From Haemonchus contortus (lineage: Eukaryota; Nematoda; Chromadorea; Rhabditida; Trichostrongylidae), in contig LS997562.1 in NCBI GenBank assembly GCA_000469685.2, positions 34,101,215 through 34,165,214 of the forward strand: a stretch of DNA of 64,000 nt. Reading direction: 5' to 3'. A program made the position numbers and the translations under genes. The notes beneath the pieces are model-generated. The model had not been told where the DNA came from. It did not search any database and worked only from the letters and a program-made list of their open reading frames with translations. This document shows, in pieces, positions 23,578 through 36,895 of the stretch; position 1 is the first letter of the stretch; each line of letters starts with the position of its first letter.

Positions 23578-26500
23578 TCAAGTTGAATGACTACAATGAT
23601 CTTTGTCTATAGAGAAGGCATCATGACTGGCTTTGTTAAATGCTTCACACTCCGACGAGGTGAGTTTGACGTTTGGGCAGTTGTCGACAGCAAATTTGGA
23701 AATGGTTGGTGCATAGACAAGTTTCAATTTCGGCAAAGAAATTGATTTCAACGAATCCATAGAACTCAGCTTGATCGCTCCTGTTTCTGAAAGAAAACAC
23801 TATCAATTGTAGGATTTGAGTATAAAATTCTTCAGATCCCTAAATGTTCACGATGTATTTGGAGTTTTGGGGCACACTTTTTAGGTTTTTTTTTGGGGGG
23901 ATACAGCCAGTACAATCTTCGAGCCCTTATAATGCCCTATCTAGGCTGCTTCCGATCTGAAACTGCCACATATGGTATGCGGGAATGGGCACAGATTCAT
24001 CCCGGGGTATATCTTTGATACCCTTCCAATCGTGAACTGTGCCTTGAGTTGAATATTGAATAGCTCGAGTTTTGCAATGAAATTTTATCAGAAGTAGATG
24101 TATTTATGTAAGGAGAAATAATAGATCCAGATAAGGAAAGCTGTTTGTTTAATTCGTCGGAAGACTTACTGTTCAGTGAAATGACTTGTTCCAGTGCTGA
24201 GAACATGGACAAATCTTCGATATTCATATTGACTAGATCAATATTGCCATAGATTCTTCGTATTTTTTTGAGAATCTGTACTTCTATCTCCGAGAATGAT
24301 TGCTCTTCAAAATAGAGTAGGCCTACGAGGCTCGTACAGTTTGCATTGAGTGCTGTCAAGTCATCTGTCGGCGAGTTGAAAACGCATATATCTTGTGGCA
24401 AATTCTCTGAAATTCGAGGGACAAGTATGTTCTTCATCAGTATTATGACGAATAACGAATGACTGTGGCATTGCGATAAATTCCATATGCAGAAAATGTC
24501 ATTAAATTCGGGAGCGAAGTTTCTGAAGTTTTTTGGTGTAAATCTTATTTCCAAGACGGTCTTGTCCCTGACAAAAAGCCCAGAATCGTACCAGGGTTCA
24601 AAGGCCTGCCTTCAGGGTCAAGGCTTATATGGGTTTGATGATTCGAATGGGGCTTCATATAAATGCAATCGACCGTCTTCGGCCGCAAAACTATCCCGTG
24701 AGCCCTCGAAGAAGTGGTATGTTCTCCCCCGGTCCCTTAAGTTTCTTTGGAGAATTATGTAGTTGAAGTTCCTTTAATCAGGTTTTGAGATCACTTATCG
24801 AGTAGCCTGTGACTCGATTTCCACACAATTCGAGCCCCTAAGAAAGGAAACCGTCAAAAAACAGCTCCTAATTGTTTCTAACCTCCTCGTCCGGGACCTG
24901 ACTAGCTTAGGAGTTCGAGCTCGGCTATTCGCAGAACTCTCGGCTTCTTTTCGAACAAGCCTATCTGTTGAGATAAGGATTACCATAGAACTTACCTGTA
25001 GGGAAAAATCCGTTGAACTGGATAGGTGGGACACCGGTAGTGATCAGCGCTTCGATTTCATTAAACGTTATTTCGAAGATTCTATTATTCTGAGCTTCAA
25101 TAGGTGTACTGGTACGAATTTTTGTCAGCTTCGGCATACCGAGACTGCTTAGATAGTCGTTTTCGAAAATACTGATGGCTGCTAGCTGGTTATCTGGAAA
25201 TCAGTGGATAAAATGTTATCAGGATCGACCAGGCACATGTCCACAATGTGGTTCTGAAGTGCATAGAGCCGAGCGATTGGAAGAAACTGTAAATATACCT
25301 CCACAATCGATTTCTTCAAGATTTCCAAGAAATGAAAGCGTTTCAAGGTTGGTTTTCAGCACTATTAAACATCCAGAAATTTTCTTGACTGAAGAAAGGA
25401 CAGCCAATCGATCGGGAGGAATTGCTAAAGAATAGGCTGAGTTTCGAGTGAACCATTACTTAAGCATGGGTGGCCCATGGAGGAGTACTTCAGTCGATCA
25501 CAATGGGAACAGGTACGTCAGCAACCTGAGATTTTTCTCTAAGTTCTAGGTTCTTTGGTTTTTTGATATGTTCGGGTTCTCTACAGTTCTTTTCTATTTT
25601 GATGTTTTTGAACCCTCAAAACTGAAAAATCACTGAAATTGGGAAATTACTCTCAAATTGTTAGACGCAGTACTCTTAGTAGCGCAGCGGTCTCTCCCTT
25701 ACGGCAGCCTACTCTCTGCGCCTAAAGTGTAAGTATGTGAGAAGTCAAATTAAGCACCTGTTTCTCTAAAAATTACATCTCCATGAATAAAGGTAAGATT
25801 TGGTGGTACGTTCAGTATGGAGTCGAATGTCAAAGGAAAATCCAATTGAAAACCTGAAAAAACATTATGGAGTATTCGAGATCTAGATGGAAATTCAGAA
25901 ATAGAGAAAGGCCGAAACCGGGAACACCCACCACCACAGTCCACCTTATTTCTGGATATCCTCCAATGTTCACCAACGATTTTTTCCAATTGGGTGCAAA
26001 GCTTACTCGCGTTCAGCAGAGGATTCCCTCGTACCGTAACCATTCCATCGGCAGAGGTGAATTTATCCAGATTCACTTGCGTCAAAAAAGGATTGTCGAT
26101 AATTTCGAGCACGTCTAAATAGTGCTGGTAGAATAATAGCATTTTTTAGATTCAAGTATGCATTTTTACATTTTTTTCCATTGATTTCAGCTTTAGAAAG
26201 GAAGAAGTGGAACTGGCATGCGGTTTGGGATAATACATAGACCGTATTGCAATTTACGGTCACCATCATCCCCCCTAAGAAAGCATATGAGCGGTGATTC
26301 TTGGGTATCACCAAACTTTGTTACCCCATATTTCCTAGTATCAATGTTGAGCAAAGGAAAACCACTCACAGGCAGAGTAGTAAGTGTTCAGGTTGACTAC
26401 GTTCTTCAAGAAAGTCAGTCGCTTCAGGTTCGTCCTTTCCACCAAGACTCTTCCATTTATAGTAGTGATATTCTGGAAGAGCTTCTCCAGTTGACTCTCT

Positions 26501-29500
26501 GTAAGATTGGTGGCCGAGTCGATTGTAATCTTTCCTGTTACGGTATCACATCGGCTAGCCCACAGATCTTCTACTGGCATTGCTATCAAGGTGTCCCAAT
26601 AATAACAATCGTAGTCCATTGGCCCATCGTAGTCGAAACCTGAAATAGAAAGACAGTTCATTGGGAAAGGCGTCCTGAAAGAAAGAAAAATAAGGACTAC
26701 GAAAGGTGTACCAGTCGTACTCAGCTGGAAACTTTGCTCACAAAAGATTGATTTGATCGTTTCGTGAGAAATCATTTTTTTGGCTGATATTCATCCCCTC
26801 TGGGGGAAGTATCAAGATGCACAGCAAGTATCTGTCGGAAATTTCTCGAAAGTTCTGATTTTCGTAAATGCCGAAGCAACCTCTATAGAAATACTCTAGG
26901 CATGCTGCTCATGTGTATGCGCATAACATAGCCTAAGATTTCGAAATATCGTAGCCGGTAGACCAGTTCAACTTTCAACTCTGACCCTATTGTACCAGGC
27001 TGGGAAGCGTTGGGAAGAGGCGTGCACCAAACTACCCGGAAGGCGTGTCATAAGTTTCAACGAGTCTCCTGAGCGGAGGAGTGATCACTTCTCCCCGAAC
27101 TCCTACGGTCAGCGACAGAGGTTCCACGGCGACTGCCGTCTCCTTCCACTAAAATCCGAATCCTTCCCTTCGTAGCGCGCGATCGAGTGCAGCGAGCGCG
27201 ATACGCCGCTCGGGGAAAGGATACCAGACCCTCAGCGGAGTGGCCGGACTTGGACACCGAAAGACAATGTGTTCAATAGAGAGACATTTCACTATATGAT
27301 TAAGTAAGTAAGGGAGAGATAGTTGCTGCATAGGGTATGCGTATACTCGGTGGTTAGCGTCCTTCGACAGCAATTACCCGGACCAGAACATTCCAGAAAA
27401 ACCTTTGCTAAATTTCAAGCAGACCTCGATTTTGAACACCCTGCTATTTCAGCGCTAATATTTTCGAGCTTTCTTTTTATCACAGCCGACATTTCCCATT
27501 GACATGTCTATTTACCCAAAAACACATCAGAAAATGCAATGAATTTTATATAAGGGATTCGTTAATAGCCTACGAATTTGGTGTCAAGTCTTCTCTTTGC
27601 ATGCTTAGTTCCAATATACTTTTTACTGGTTGCATACTATTCCTTCTGTATTTCAAAGCTCACTCCTTTCGTGCTGCCCACGTAACAAAATCGCATTACA
27701 TGTGCACTGATTGGTTTAAGTCTAATTGATTTCATTAAATTACTTTAAATGAAATACAAATCTTCGAAGCTACTCGTGAAATCCTCTTGAACTTCTTCCA
27801 GGCTCGAGATTAGAAGCAATCGAGTTGTGAGAAAATTAGGTTCCTAGACCTCCAAGTGTCATGAGTTCCAGCGAGGGTCTAGATGGCCCGGCCCACACAG
27901 GTTAGTAAAGGTGAACCGTTGACAGAAAGGGCAAGCTGTTGGCTGACTACAGAAGCAGTGAAGGATTCCAAGCGAACAGTGGCTCGCGTTCAGCACTCAT
28001 TTTAGAGGAAATAGCGAAATATGGAAATTCCGGTATCGTTTATTTCAGCAGATTAGGTAGAGAAAAAAGTCAGCAAAGGTTTTTCCCGAAATACTGGTTC
28101 CCGAACGCGTCACCTTGAAGACATATAGAGACCAAGATTCTGTACCTTGACATATTCTGAATCTTCAGTTATCTACCGAATCATTGAGGTTGCGATTGTT
28201 TCAGATCGAAATGAGGAGTTGGACAAGGTACTGGTACCACTGCAAACCAACGTAGGGGTTGCTTGAGGTTTTCATGCTAGGGCACAATTGTCGTAGACAG
28301 TATGTAGGGGTTTTAGAAAGTATTTGGTTGAGTAATTTGGTTCTAATTCGATTTCCATTATGGTGACCATTTTCGGATTTGGATTAAGGGGTTGAATGAA
28401 GGTTGGAACTGGATATTAATAGAAAGGAAGAACTGAAAGACCGGAATAAATCGAGATAATCCGAGTTTAGTTTTTATGAGTTTTTGGGTCCAATTTGCCA
28501 TCAGTTCGATGCAAATTTCCGTTCCCAACCCATTATTAACTGCATTGCTTCGATCAGATTTTCAAAATTTCTTTCTATTGAGCAGCATAAAGATTTGCGT
28601 TTTTTTTCCATTGCGTTTAGTTATCCAATCATCGCTTCGAAATTCTTTCTATGCTTATTTAGTAAAACCGCTTAGAATTTACATGTAGGTTCCCTTTCTA
28701 CATTCTTAATTTCAAACTTCCTCCTCTACCACCCTCCCCTACCTACTCCCGCGTACCCCCTTACTTTGCTGTATCTCTTTTAGGTATGAGTTAAACCATC
28801 AAATTTTACCTTAGAGCTCTTTGCCTTTCCGTTATCCATCTCTGCATCTAGTGAAATTGTATTGGACGTGAACCGATTGATATATGACTTAATCTGCTTG
28901 GTTTTTCATAATTATCCGAGGGAACTGAACACTTCTTTCGTGTTGTTGAAGCTTTGAAGGGTCCTTGAACTGGCGAGTAATCAAAACTGCGAACAGGTGC
29001 ATTTTGATTCAACTTCGAGACCAAACAACTGGTGTCTGCCTTCGTTCCACCAAGTAAACAAACCATGTCAAGCCAAAGGAAAGGCTCAGCGCAATTTTGG
29101 ATAAAAGGTTCCAGCTTTAACATTCAATTTTCCACTTCTATTTTCCATAAAAGATCACACCGCGTTAAATCTCGGTCTGAATACCAGAAAACCTTCGTGG
29201 TTTGTAGACGGTGGACGGGATGGAGCGGGTGAGTACACCAATGTCTACTTGTTGTTGTCCTCACCGGAACTCTTATTCTGCCAGCACTTCTCAAGCGAGA
29301 AATGCTTTATTTGAATAATACTCAGTGTATTCGTAAATCCCAAGAAATTTGAGGCAATATTTAGGATGGAAAGGTAGTTTACGCTTAGAGCTCATTGAGG
29401 TTTCGGAGATCGTGGAGTAATTTTTGTAAAGGGCTTTGGAAAAGCACTAGCGCAGAAGGTCATCAGGAGAAATCAAGTCCTTTTGACTGTCCTGTAACCC

Positions 29501-29648
29501 AGCTGTTCTTTGCATGTGGGTAGAGACTCATATGGATTTGCACTGTTGAAGTGTAATCAGGGAGAACAAACCAACCTTGGTTATCGACAACGAAGATGAT
29601 CAGTTCGAGAATAGCGGTCGACATTAGAAAATATAAAATGTTCAACAT
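23578..29648 (-). CDS. IRLD-like secreted L-domain protein, copy B (intact)
   Basis: Exons: 29648-29576 (signal peptide MLNILYFLMSTAILELIIFV...), 26639-26370, 26114-25932, 25853-25758, 25424-25299, 25193-24996, 24406-24170, 23786-23578; 463 residues. Every intron is phase 1 and no stop occurs. The three L-domain-like units and cysteine positions match copies A and C (CYYW, ASRCDTV, NKVDCGG, DICVFN, NCTSL, DNCPNVKL). Many Asn-X-Ser/Thr sequons fit an extracellular glycoprotein. No transmembrane or kinase segment, so a secreted ligand-binding or decoy role is inferred from the family. Intron 1 is about 2.9 kb and contains a CpG-rich dispersed repeat. The signal exon was assigned by phase and hydrophobicity and is less certain than the rest. 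Confidence 0.85.
26985..27262 (+). repeat. CpG-rich dispersed repeat, copy 1
   Basis: Contains GCGCGCGATCGAGTGCAGCG and CTCGGGGAAAGGATACCAGA, shared with 50597-50690 (reverse) and 57366-57545. It lies in intron 1 of L-domain copy B. Not a coding sequence; family origin unknown. Confidence 0.65.
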
Positions 29649-30572
29649 GTTTGTAGGTAAACAGTTACTTCACACAGCTTAGGTCATATGTGGGAGTAAA
29701 CCGACGAGAACAAACGGCTGCGAAGTTGAAGTCGAAGGGCTCATGATGAAATTGATGCCTTGGCGAGCTTAATCACCACATATGCCAGTTTATCATCAGT
29801 AGTAATGGGCTACTTAATGGAACACAGCTCAAAGACCGAAATCCTGTTTCTTGTAGGGACAAAGTTGTGATAGCTGTTCATACTCCTCAGAGTTCTCAAA
29901 GAATATTATGTAAATGCAGACCAGGCGCATTTCTCACTTTAGTGAGGGAAAGTGAGCAAGACGTTTATGCTTTTGTGGCTTGACTGGGGATCATGGCAGT
30001 TGAGGTTTATTTTTTCATTCCCAATATGTTTTTTAAATACAGTTCCCCATAGGGGATACAGTACATATACTCATAAAATCTACTGCTCAGGGCACCTAAA
30101 CCTACAAAGGAAGTCATACGAGCTCATTGATATTTCTTCGCAGTTGTAGGCTACTAGGTCTGCGTAATTTCCTGAAAGGGAAAGCCCTGAAAGAGTTTTT
30201 TACTTCGAGTAGGGCACATCGTGAATTAATCGTCAGTTCTTTGAAAATGAGAAACTTAGTTGTCAGATGACTGCTGTAGAATGGCTGCTCGAGCTTCCAA
30301 TTTTGGATTGTTAAGGCCTCCAACTGTGAATGAGGCGCCTGAGACCATCGCCCTTTGATTTTACGCTTTGTGGATAATTTCCAAAGGTTTCCCGGTCAAT
30401 ACTGCATGACTGCTTCAAATCGGCGAAACATTTTTTTTGCTTATGACTTCCAAAATTTACAAAGAAAGTTACTCGAAATGTGGCCGGTAATAAAATAGAA
30501 TATTTATCGTGACAGAGGGAATATGCACTAAAAGATGTAGTTTAGGTAAGTTCTAGATCCATCGCTTTGTCT

Positions 30573-33500
30573 TCAATCCACCGATCTGCAACTTTTTAAG
30601 ATTAAGTAAATGGAATCATGTAAATTGTTTACAAACCGACCGCAAGTATTGTAGTCGATGTGAAAAGCATGATCACTGATGTTCATCATTGTCTCACAAA
30701 CAGATAGGGTGACATTGATATTTGGGCAATTATGAATAGCAAATCTAAAGATGTTGGAAGAATAAACAAGCTTTAGTTTCGGCATCTCAATTGACTCCAG
30801 AGCACTCATTGAATCAAGCTCAATCGCCGGTACAGAATCTGAAAATTATTATTATGTAAAAACATCCTTATAGACACTTTTTTGATAAAAATAAATGGTA
30901 AAGGACTTCAACTGTAATCAGCTCCTAGGATGCGCCATCGCATTCGACTTCTGCTCAGAATCGTAGTGGCGGTTGAATTCGTGCGTGGCCTATACAATGA
31001 CTTGCCGTGGCTAGTCAAAGTACAAGTCAGTGCTTTTGTTCTTCAGACAAGCCTGGTACCAAGTAACCGATCCCGAAGGAATGTAAGCCACGGTCGGCCT
31101 GGATTGGCCTCAATCTGGGACTCCATCTCCGAGCCATGCATGTGATAGCGTACAACTTGGCACTACTCCACCACCACCGTTCAATCAATAAAAGGAAAAT
31201 AGTTCCGTCCCAGTGCCCTAAGCTCTACTCAAAGCCTCTTATGGTTCCTTCGACAAAGTTCTTGCAATGAATGGACAAGCCCTAGTGCTACTGTACGATC
31301 TTCTGATGCTAGTGAAGCTAGAATAAACTCCAAAAAGAGGCATGGAACTTACCATCCAGAGCAATGACTCGTTCTAATTCCGAAAACATTGACAAATCCG
31401 TTATGCTGACATTAACTAGCTTGATATGGCCGTAAATATGACGAATCCGGTTCAGAATGATTATTTCCAAAGGAGGAATGGTTCGATTTTCGTAATGAAG
31501 AAAACCGATCAAGCTTGTACAGTTCGGAGAGATCGTAATTAAACCAGTCTTTGGAGAATTGAAAATGCATGCATCCCATGGCAGATTTTCTGAAATTTTT
31601 GACAATTTCCATTGGTAAACAGAAGGAGAAGGTTGACTCCGCGGTAATTGAAATTTATGAAAAATGGAACCCTCAAGTTTCGGTGCAGCGCTTTTGAAAC
31701 TGCTTCTATTGCATCATTAGACTTTGGGTTTTATGGTTGAGATGGCCTGTTTGGACAGCACAAGCAGGGAAACCCCCTACACCTTCGCTAAGGATACTTT
31801 GGAGTAGTGCTAGGATGGAAATGCTGGGTTATATGGTTATGCAGCTCCCAAAAAAGGGAACTCAGACAAACATAAAGAAGAATGATTGACGTTTTCGTTT
31901 CTTTTACAGTCCTTCCTTGTAGAGCCAAATAAGGTAATGGAGTGATAACTGCACATTCTGGTCAGTTAATCAGCTGAAGATAAGGGATTGCATGCTACTG
32001 ATTGATGCCTTTTTATAATAGATCCTGTTCCCACTCAGTCTCCTTTCAAAATTCTAGCAGTACTGGAAGGTATTCAACCAAGGCTACAGCCCTCGGCTCA
32101 TACAGCGACTTGGTAAGGATGAAAACCCTCTACAGTCAGTACATTTCTTTCAAATGGGTCACTAGAAGACTTCACCAAATTGTTGAAAGCCCTTAATTTC
32201 AAGAGCTCCCAAACTAGTATAACATGGTGCTGCAACTACATACATACATATTGAAGGAGCTGAAGAAGGAATGGGGATTTTGGATGATTCGTGGGAAAAT
32301 CGCCTATACGTCCGCTGAGGATACTTTGTAGGGGTGTCACGATTGGAATGGTGATGTCAAATATGCTTACCTGTTGACATGATTCCATTGAATTTGGTCA
32401 TTGGCAAACCCGTAGACATCAGCACGTTGACTTCATCGTAAGTTATCTCAAGAATTCTATTCCATTGACATCTGGGGGGTACAAAGGCAGTAATTTTGGT
32501 GAGCTTCGACAAGCCCAGATAGTTTAGGTAGTTATTCGAGTAGATATCTATAGAGGCAGTCACTGACCTGTCTAAAATATATGATTAATCACTTTTATTC
32601 AACGATTTCGTATCCAACACTTACGAGGTGTATCCAACATTCAAAGGGTCCATGTGGTAATGCTCCCTGGTCGAGTAAAAGTAAAAACATACCACGACAA
32701 TCGATTTCTTCCAGATTCTCAAAAAATGACAGGGTTTCTAGGTTTGTACTTCGTACTGAAAAACATCCAGCGATTTTCTTCACAGTCGAAAGAACCAGTA
32801 GTCGCTCGTGAGGGATCCCTGGAAGCATGTTCAAGGCTGAAGGTACAGGCTACCTGGTGCTTACCACCATCGGAAAAGTGCTTCTAAGAAAGGGATCGTT
32901 TCTCGAAACATGGTCGCCCCGATAACTCCTGTGATAGTTGACCGGGGTTTTCTCCCGAATGAGCTCTGAGTTGTTCCAATGAACAGTTGTCCAGTTTACA
33001 GTGGGAATGAATAGAGTACCTGTGTCCTCGAGAATAACATCTCCTTGAATGAGTGTCAAATTAGGTGGCACATTCAAAATAGATGTAAACGTCAGCGGAA
33101 AGTCCAAATAAAAACCTGAATTTTATAAAAGGGCTAACAAGTGATTGTTAAGGAAAGTTCAAAACCAGAAAAAATGACTATTTCAAAATAGTCGTACCAC
33201 CGCAATTGACTTTGTTGCCTGTCACCGCCCAATGTTTATCGAGGACCCTGTTCAGTCGAGAGCATAAACTGCTCACATCTAGTTGAGGATTCCGCTGGAT
33301 ACGAAAGATTCCATCAGAAGAATTGAATTTGTCCAGGTTCACAGACGTCAGCAATGGATTATCGATAATCTCGAGCACATCTGAATCAAATATGTTCTGA
33401 TTTGATAAATTTTCAGAAAGAAAGGCTTTTCAAGCTTGTGATAACACTCTTTTGGCAAATGAATATAAGCTGAAAAGCAGGGAGAGATTCTGAAGTCGGT

Positions 33501-36191
33501 CTGAACCCTGTCCCACTGACTGAAAGACGTAGGCCATACTTACCAAACAAAGTAGAAAAAATGGCGTGATGAACGAAATGGCTCTTTTTGGCGGTTAACA
33601 ATCTCGTTTCGAAGATGCGCCCTACATTACACCTCTCTCAAGAATCGCAGTCACCTTTTGGATGTGTATGTGGCCTCTACAATGAGGTGTAGTGCACGGT
33701 ATCAGACATGGGGCCGACATTCGGACTTCTTTTTTTTCTCTTCTAGGCAAGTACCGTCGGTTCTTTTATCACTTTATCATCAAGAAGCCCAATGCCAATG
33801 CCAGTGCCAATGTCAGACGACCTTAACACGTTGGCGACCATGCGTCCCGATGTCAGGACGCACGTTTTTGGCTCGCTGGGGTATTTATTAGGTTGATGCA
33901 TAATTATTGCGGATTTTTCGAGGCTTTTTTTCTCTCGATAGAATTTGATTATCAAGTTCGGGTTTTTTCTAAAAATGATCTACTTGATTTCCTCTACAAG
34001 AATGTACCTAAAAAACCATCCGTATATTCGCGAAATTAGGCTTTACTACTCCGAGAAAGATTGGAAGGTGGCGCACTCATTCCGCGATCTCAGTAACTTT
34101 TCAGCGATCGTTCTAGTGAAAGTACACATGATGTCCTGATGGTCAAAAACGGTCAAATACAGTCAAACATTTTGATATTTTCCATTTTCCTGCATTTTAC
34201 CTGCCTCTATATATTAATTTGATGAATAATTATTGCAGATTTTTCTAGCAAATTTTACTCGAAGAAATCACAGAAATACTAAGCAAAGACATATTCAAAT
34301 AATTACTCCGGAACTTATTTACCATCTACGTCAAGCACTGCTTCCCATTGATTAGTTAGTCGGATCCCAGAAGCGAAGAAGTTTTGATCCTTACGGGCGA
34401 TCCCCGCCTTGACATCGGCCATCAAGCCATCCAAATCGACGTACTTCTATTCTCTAGCCATTTTTTCGATGAACGGTTGACGAGATAATCCATAAAAGTT
34501 TCTGCTGGTGAATGGCAGATTTAGGGGTAGATCCCATTTTTTGGTTGGCTCTGGCTGATTGTTCGATCGCCGATTTGATCGCCGAAAAGTTACTGAGATC
34601 GCGGAATGACTGTGCCACCTTCCAATCTTTCTCGAAGTAGTTAAGCGTCTAATTTCGCGAATATGAGGATGGACTCTTAGGTATATTCTTGTAGAGGAAT
34701 TCAAGTAGATCATTTCTAGAAAAAACCCAAACTCAACAAACAAATTCTTTCGGGAGAAAAAAAGCCGCGAAAAAATCCGCAATAATTATGCATCAACCTA
34801 ATATATTACTTATCAAGTGTTCTTATAATTTTTTTCATGCCTTCAAGTATCAGCTGAGCTCACAGCCTTCTAGAGAATCTTGAGGCATTGGGGTCTAGGA
34901 ATCAATCATTTTTAACGACAGATATAAGAGAAAATAAAGGGTAAGGTAAGGACAGTATAAAAGCGCGGTCGTCAGTGGATTAATGAAGAGAGCGAACGAC
35001 CCATCTACCTTCTGAGGAACGTATCTACCTTCTAACCTACCTCTATAACTCGCCAACCTTGTGAGACTTTCGGATCGCGTACAGATGTAACGCGAAATAA
35101 CAACAATTAACAAAACATCAAGTCAAATTATCTAAATTTCAGTCTGACCCTCTGGAAAACAAACCAAGCCTACACATTTCGTTGAGCCCACTGACCTTAG
35201 TCCTCCCCAAGATTTTCAATTAAAGTCTTACAACTTACAAGTCGAGTAGAAAGTATTCATTTTGACGACGTTTTTCAAAAAGTTCAATCGCTTCAAATTT
35301 GTTCCTTCCACCACAATACTTCCTCGTATAGTAGAAATATTTTGGAATAGTTTCTCGAGTTGTCCCTCTGTGAAATTCGAAGGCAAGCCAATCCTGATGT
35401 TGCCCGTGAGCACGGTACATCGGCTAGCCCAAGGACTCGTCGTTGAAGCAGTCAGGTAGTTCCAATCCGAATAATAACAATCGTAATCAAACTCCTCATC
35501 TTCAAAATCTGAAACGAACCAAAAGTCAGCATACAGCGACGCAAGCATCGGCTAAGAAGGGCTTTAAAAAATTGGCACTATTTACCCTTTACTGCCCCAC
35601 CTTGTCGAGAATGGGCTGGATTTCTACCCAATTTTTTCAAGGTAGATGAAACCGGCTAGCAACTTTCCTACAGGGGTAATTTGACCCGTAGAACACGAAT
35701 ATTGCATCCATTTGTCATAAAGATGCCTAGCGCTTGCGCTACAGGCGCCTGCGCCAAATCGCTGGGTCACCGCTCCTGCTGAAAACTTGCCCCTAACTAG
35801 TCTCCCAGGCGTTTTCATGATGAGTGGTTGCGATATTCTTGTTCTACGGGTTAAATTACCCCTATAGGCAAGTTTCTAGCCGGTTTCATCTTCTTTGAAA
35901 AAATTCGATAGAAATCCAGCCCTTTCTCGACAGAGTGGGGCAGGGCAGTAAGCGGTAAATAGTGCCGAAAAATTTTTCCTTAGAGCGAACTTGCTCTGAT
36001 TACGATAATTCTGTGGGAAGCTTCGATCCAAGAGTATCTGGGACGTTTCATTGCACTCCCCTTGTTTACTTATTTTTATAATGTAATTATTACATATCTG
36101 CAATTCACGAAAAGGTCAAGGACAAACCTTGAGCTTTAGTGATAAGAGAAGATAACTTCAGAATAACAGCAAACAGTAAAGAGCTGCTCAT
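30573..36191 (-). CDS. IRLD-like secreted L-domain protein, copy C (intact)
   Basis: Exons: 36191-36128 (signal peptide MSSSLLFAVILKLSSLITKAQ), 35508-35239, 33380-33198, 33115-33020, 32818-32693, 32571-32371, 31589-31353, 30838-30573; 480 residues. All introns are phase 1. Exon lengths 270, 183, 96, 126, 201 and 237 equal those of copies A and B except for small differences in exons 2 and 6. Three L-domain-like units are visible (GSIVVEGTNLKRLNFLKNVV; STNLETLSFFENLEEIDC; VSITDLSMFSELERVIAL). The C-terminus is longest here, ending ILKSCRSVD, without a convincing membrane anchor. Introns hold a fold-back element, a mariner derivative and SINE copies, but the coding frame is clean. Confidence 0.88.
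30921..31181 (-). repeat. SINE family 1 copy in L-domain C intron 7
   Basis: Reverse orientation: GGATGCGCC...CATTCGACTTC, CAGAATCGTAGTGGC, then a diverged box B and box A region ending CACTACTCCACCACCACCG. Confidence 0.75.
33612..33715 (-). repeat. SINE family 1 fragment
   Basis: About 100 bp of the body only (GATGCGCCC, AGAATCGCAGT, GTATGTGGCCTCTACAATGA) in L-domain C intron 2; the tRNA-like head is missing. Confidence 0.5.
33891..34801. mobile_element. Mariner-like derivative with long inverted arms
   Basis: The ends start TTAGGTTGATGCATAATTAT and are exact-type inverted repeats; about 230-bp arms (33891-34120 and 34565-34801) are inverted copies of each other. The minus strand of the interior (34440-34315) encodes a recognisable mariner transposase tail: YVDLDGLMADVKAGI, NFFASGI, NQWEAVLDVDGK. 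Stops and the missing catalytic core show it is non-autonomous. It lies in intron 2 of L-domain copy C. Confidence 0.75.
35047..35125 (+). repeat. SINE family 2, tail fragment
   Basis: CGCCAACCTTGTGAGACTTTCG followed by AATTAACAAAACATCAAGTC, shared with 48896-48970 and partly with 59596-59650. The box B part is absent. Confidence 0.7.
35551..35993. mobile_element. Fold-back element in L-domain C intron 1
   Basis: Arms 35551-35707 and 35832-35993 are inverted copies at roughly 85 percent by eye, with shared blocks such as GATGAAACCGGCTAG, GGGCTGGATTTCTA and GGCACTATTTACC. The centre is about 125 bp and GC-rich. No coding capacity. A fold-back or MITE-like transposon is likely. Confidence 0.75.
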
Positions 36192-36510
36192 GCTCGAGAC
36201 CATCGAAGAAATCAAAGTTTTTTCAGAAGAGTCATAAATGCATTGATTGAAGTGAGAGGTGAGGTGATGAGGGCGTGCGATTTAACGTAGTCATAGGTAA
36301 TAGGCCTTGAAATAATTCGCGGAGCGAAGACTATTATTTTCTTCTCGTGCAGCTGAATTACATTATGAGATTGCAATTCGAACGATATTCTTTGCTCCAT
36401 GGAATAAAAATCAAACAAAGAATTCGATGGTGAACATAAACAAGTCAAGATGTTACCAATCCTAATCAAATCCCATTTTGGAGGGCATTAAAGGATAAAG
36501 GATAAAGTTT

Positions 36511-36792
36511 TTGGCGTTAATCAATCCCGTGGGAGGGATGCGCCCCCACACTCGACTTCAATTCAGAATCGTAGTAGCGTAATGAGTGCGTATGTGGCCT
36601 ATACAATGACTTGCGGTGGCCAGCCGATGTACAAGTCAGCGTTTTTATCCTCCCAGACAAGTCTGGTACCAATTCACCGACCCCGGAGGGATGGAGGACT
36701 TGGTTGGCCTAGGCGGGCATCGACCCGGGAATCGAAACCCTGACCGTGCGTGTGATATAGTGCGCCACTTGCCACTACACCACCTCCGCCCT
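36511..36792 (-). repeat. SINE family 1, near full length
   Basis: Reverse orientation. The sense strand has GGCGGAGGTGGTGTAGTGGC at one end and a box B-like GGGTTTCGATTCCCGGGTCG. It lies upstream of L-domain copy C. Confidence 0.85.
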
Positions 36793-36895
36793 TGGAGGAC
36801 ATTAGCTCAGAAAACTTGGTACTTTACTCTCCCTCAAGTTGTCGCCTCGATGATCTAACGTGAATATTAAGTATAATAAATGATACACCTCGAAT

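Noticed and set aside
24487..24762. 91-codon plus-strand ORF
   Set aside because: Antisense to and upstream of L-domain exon 7 of copy B; no independent support.
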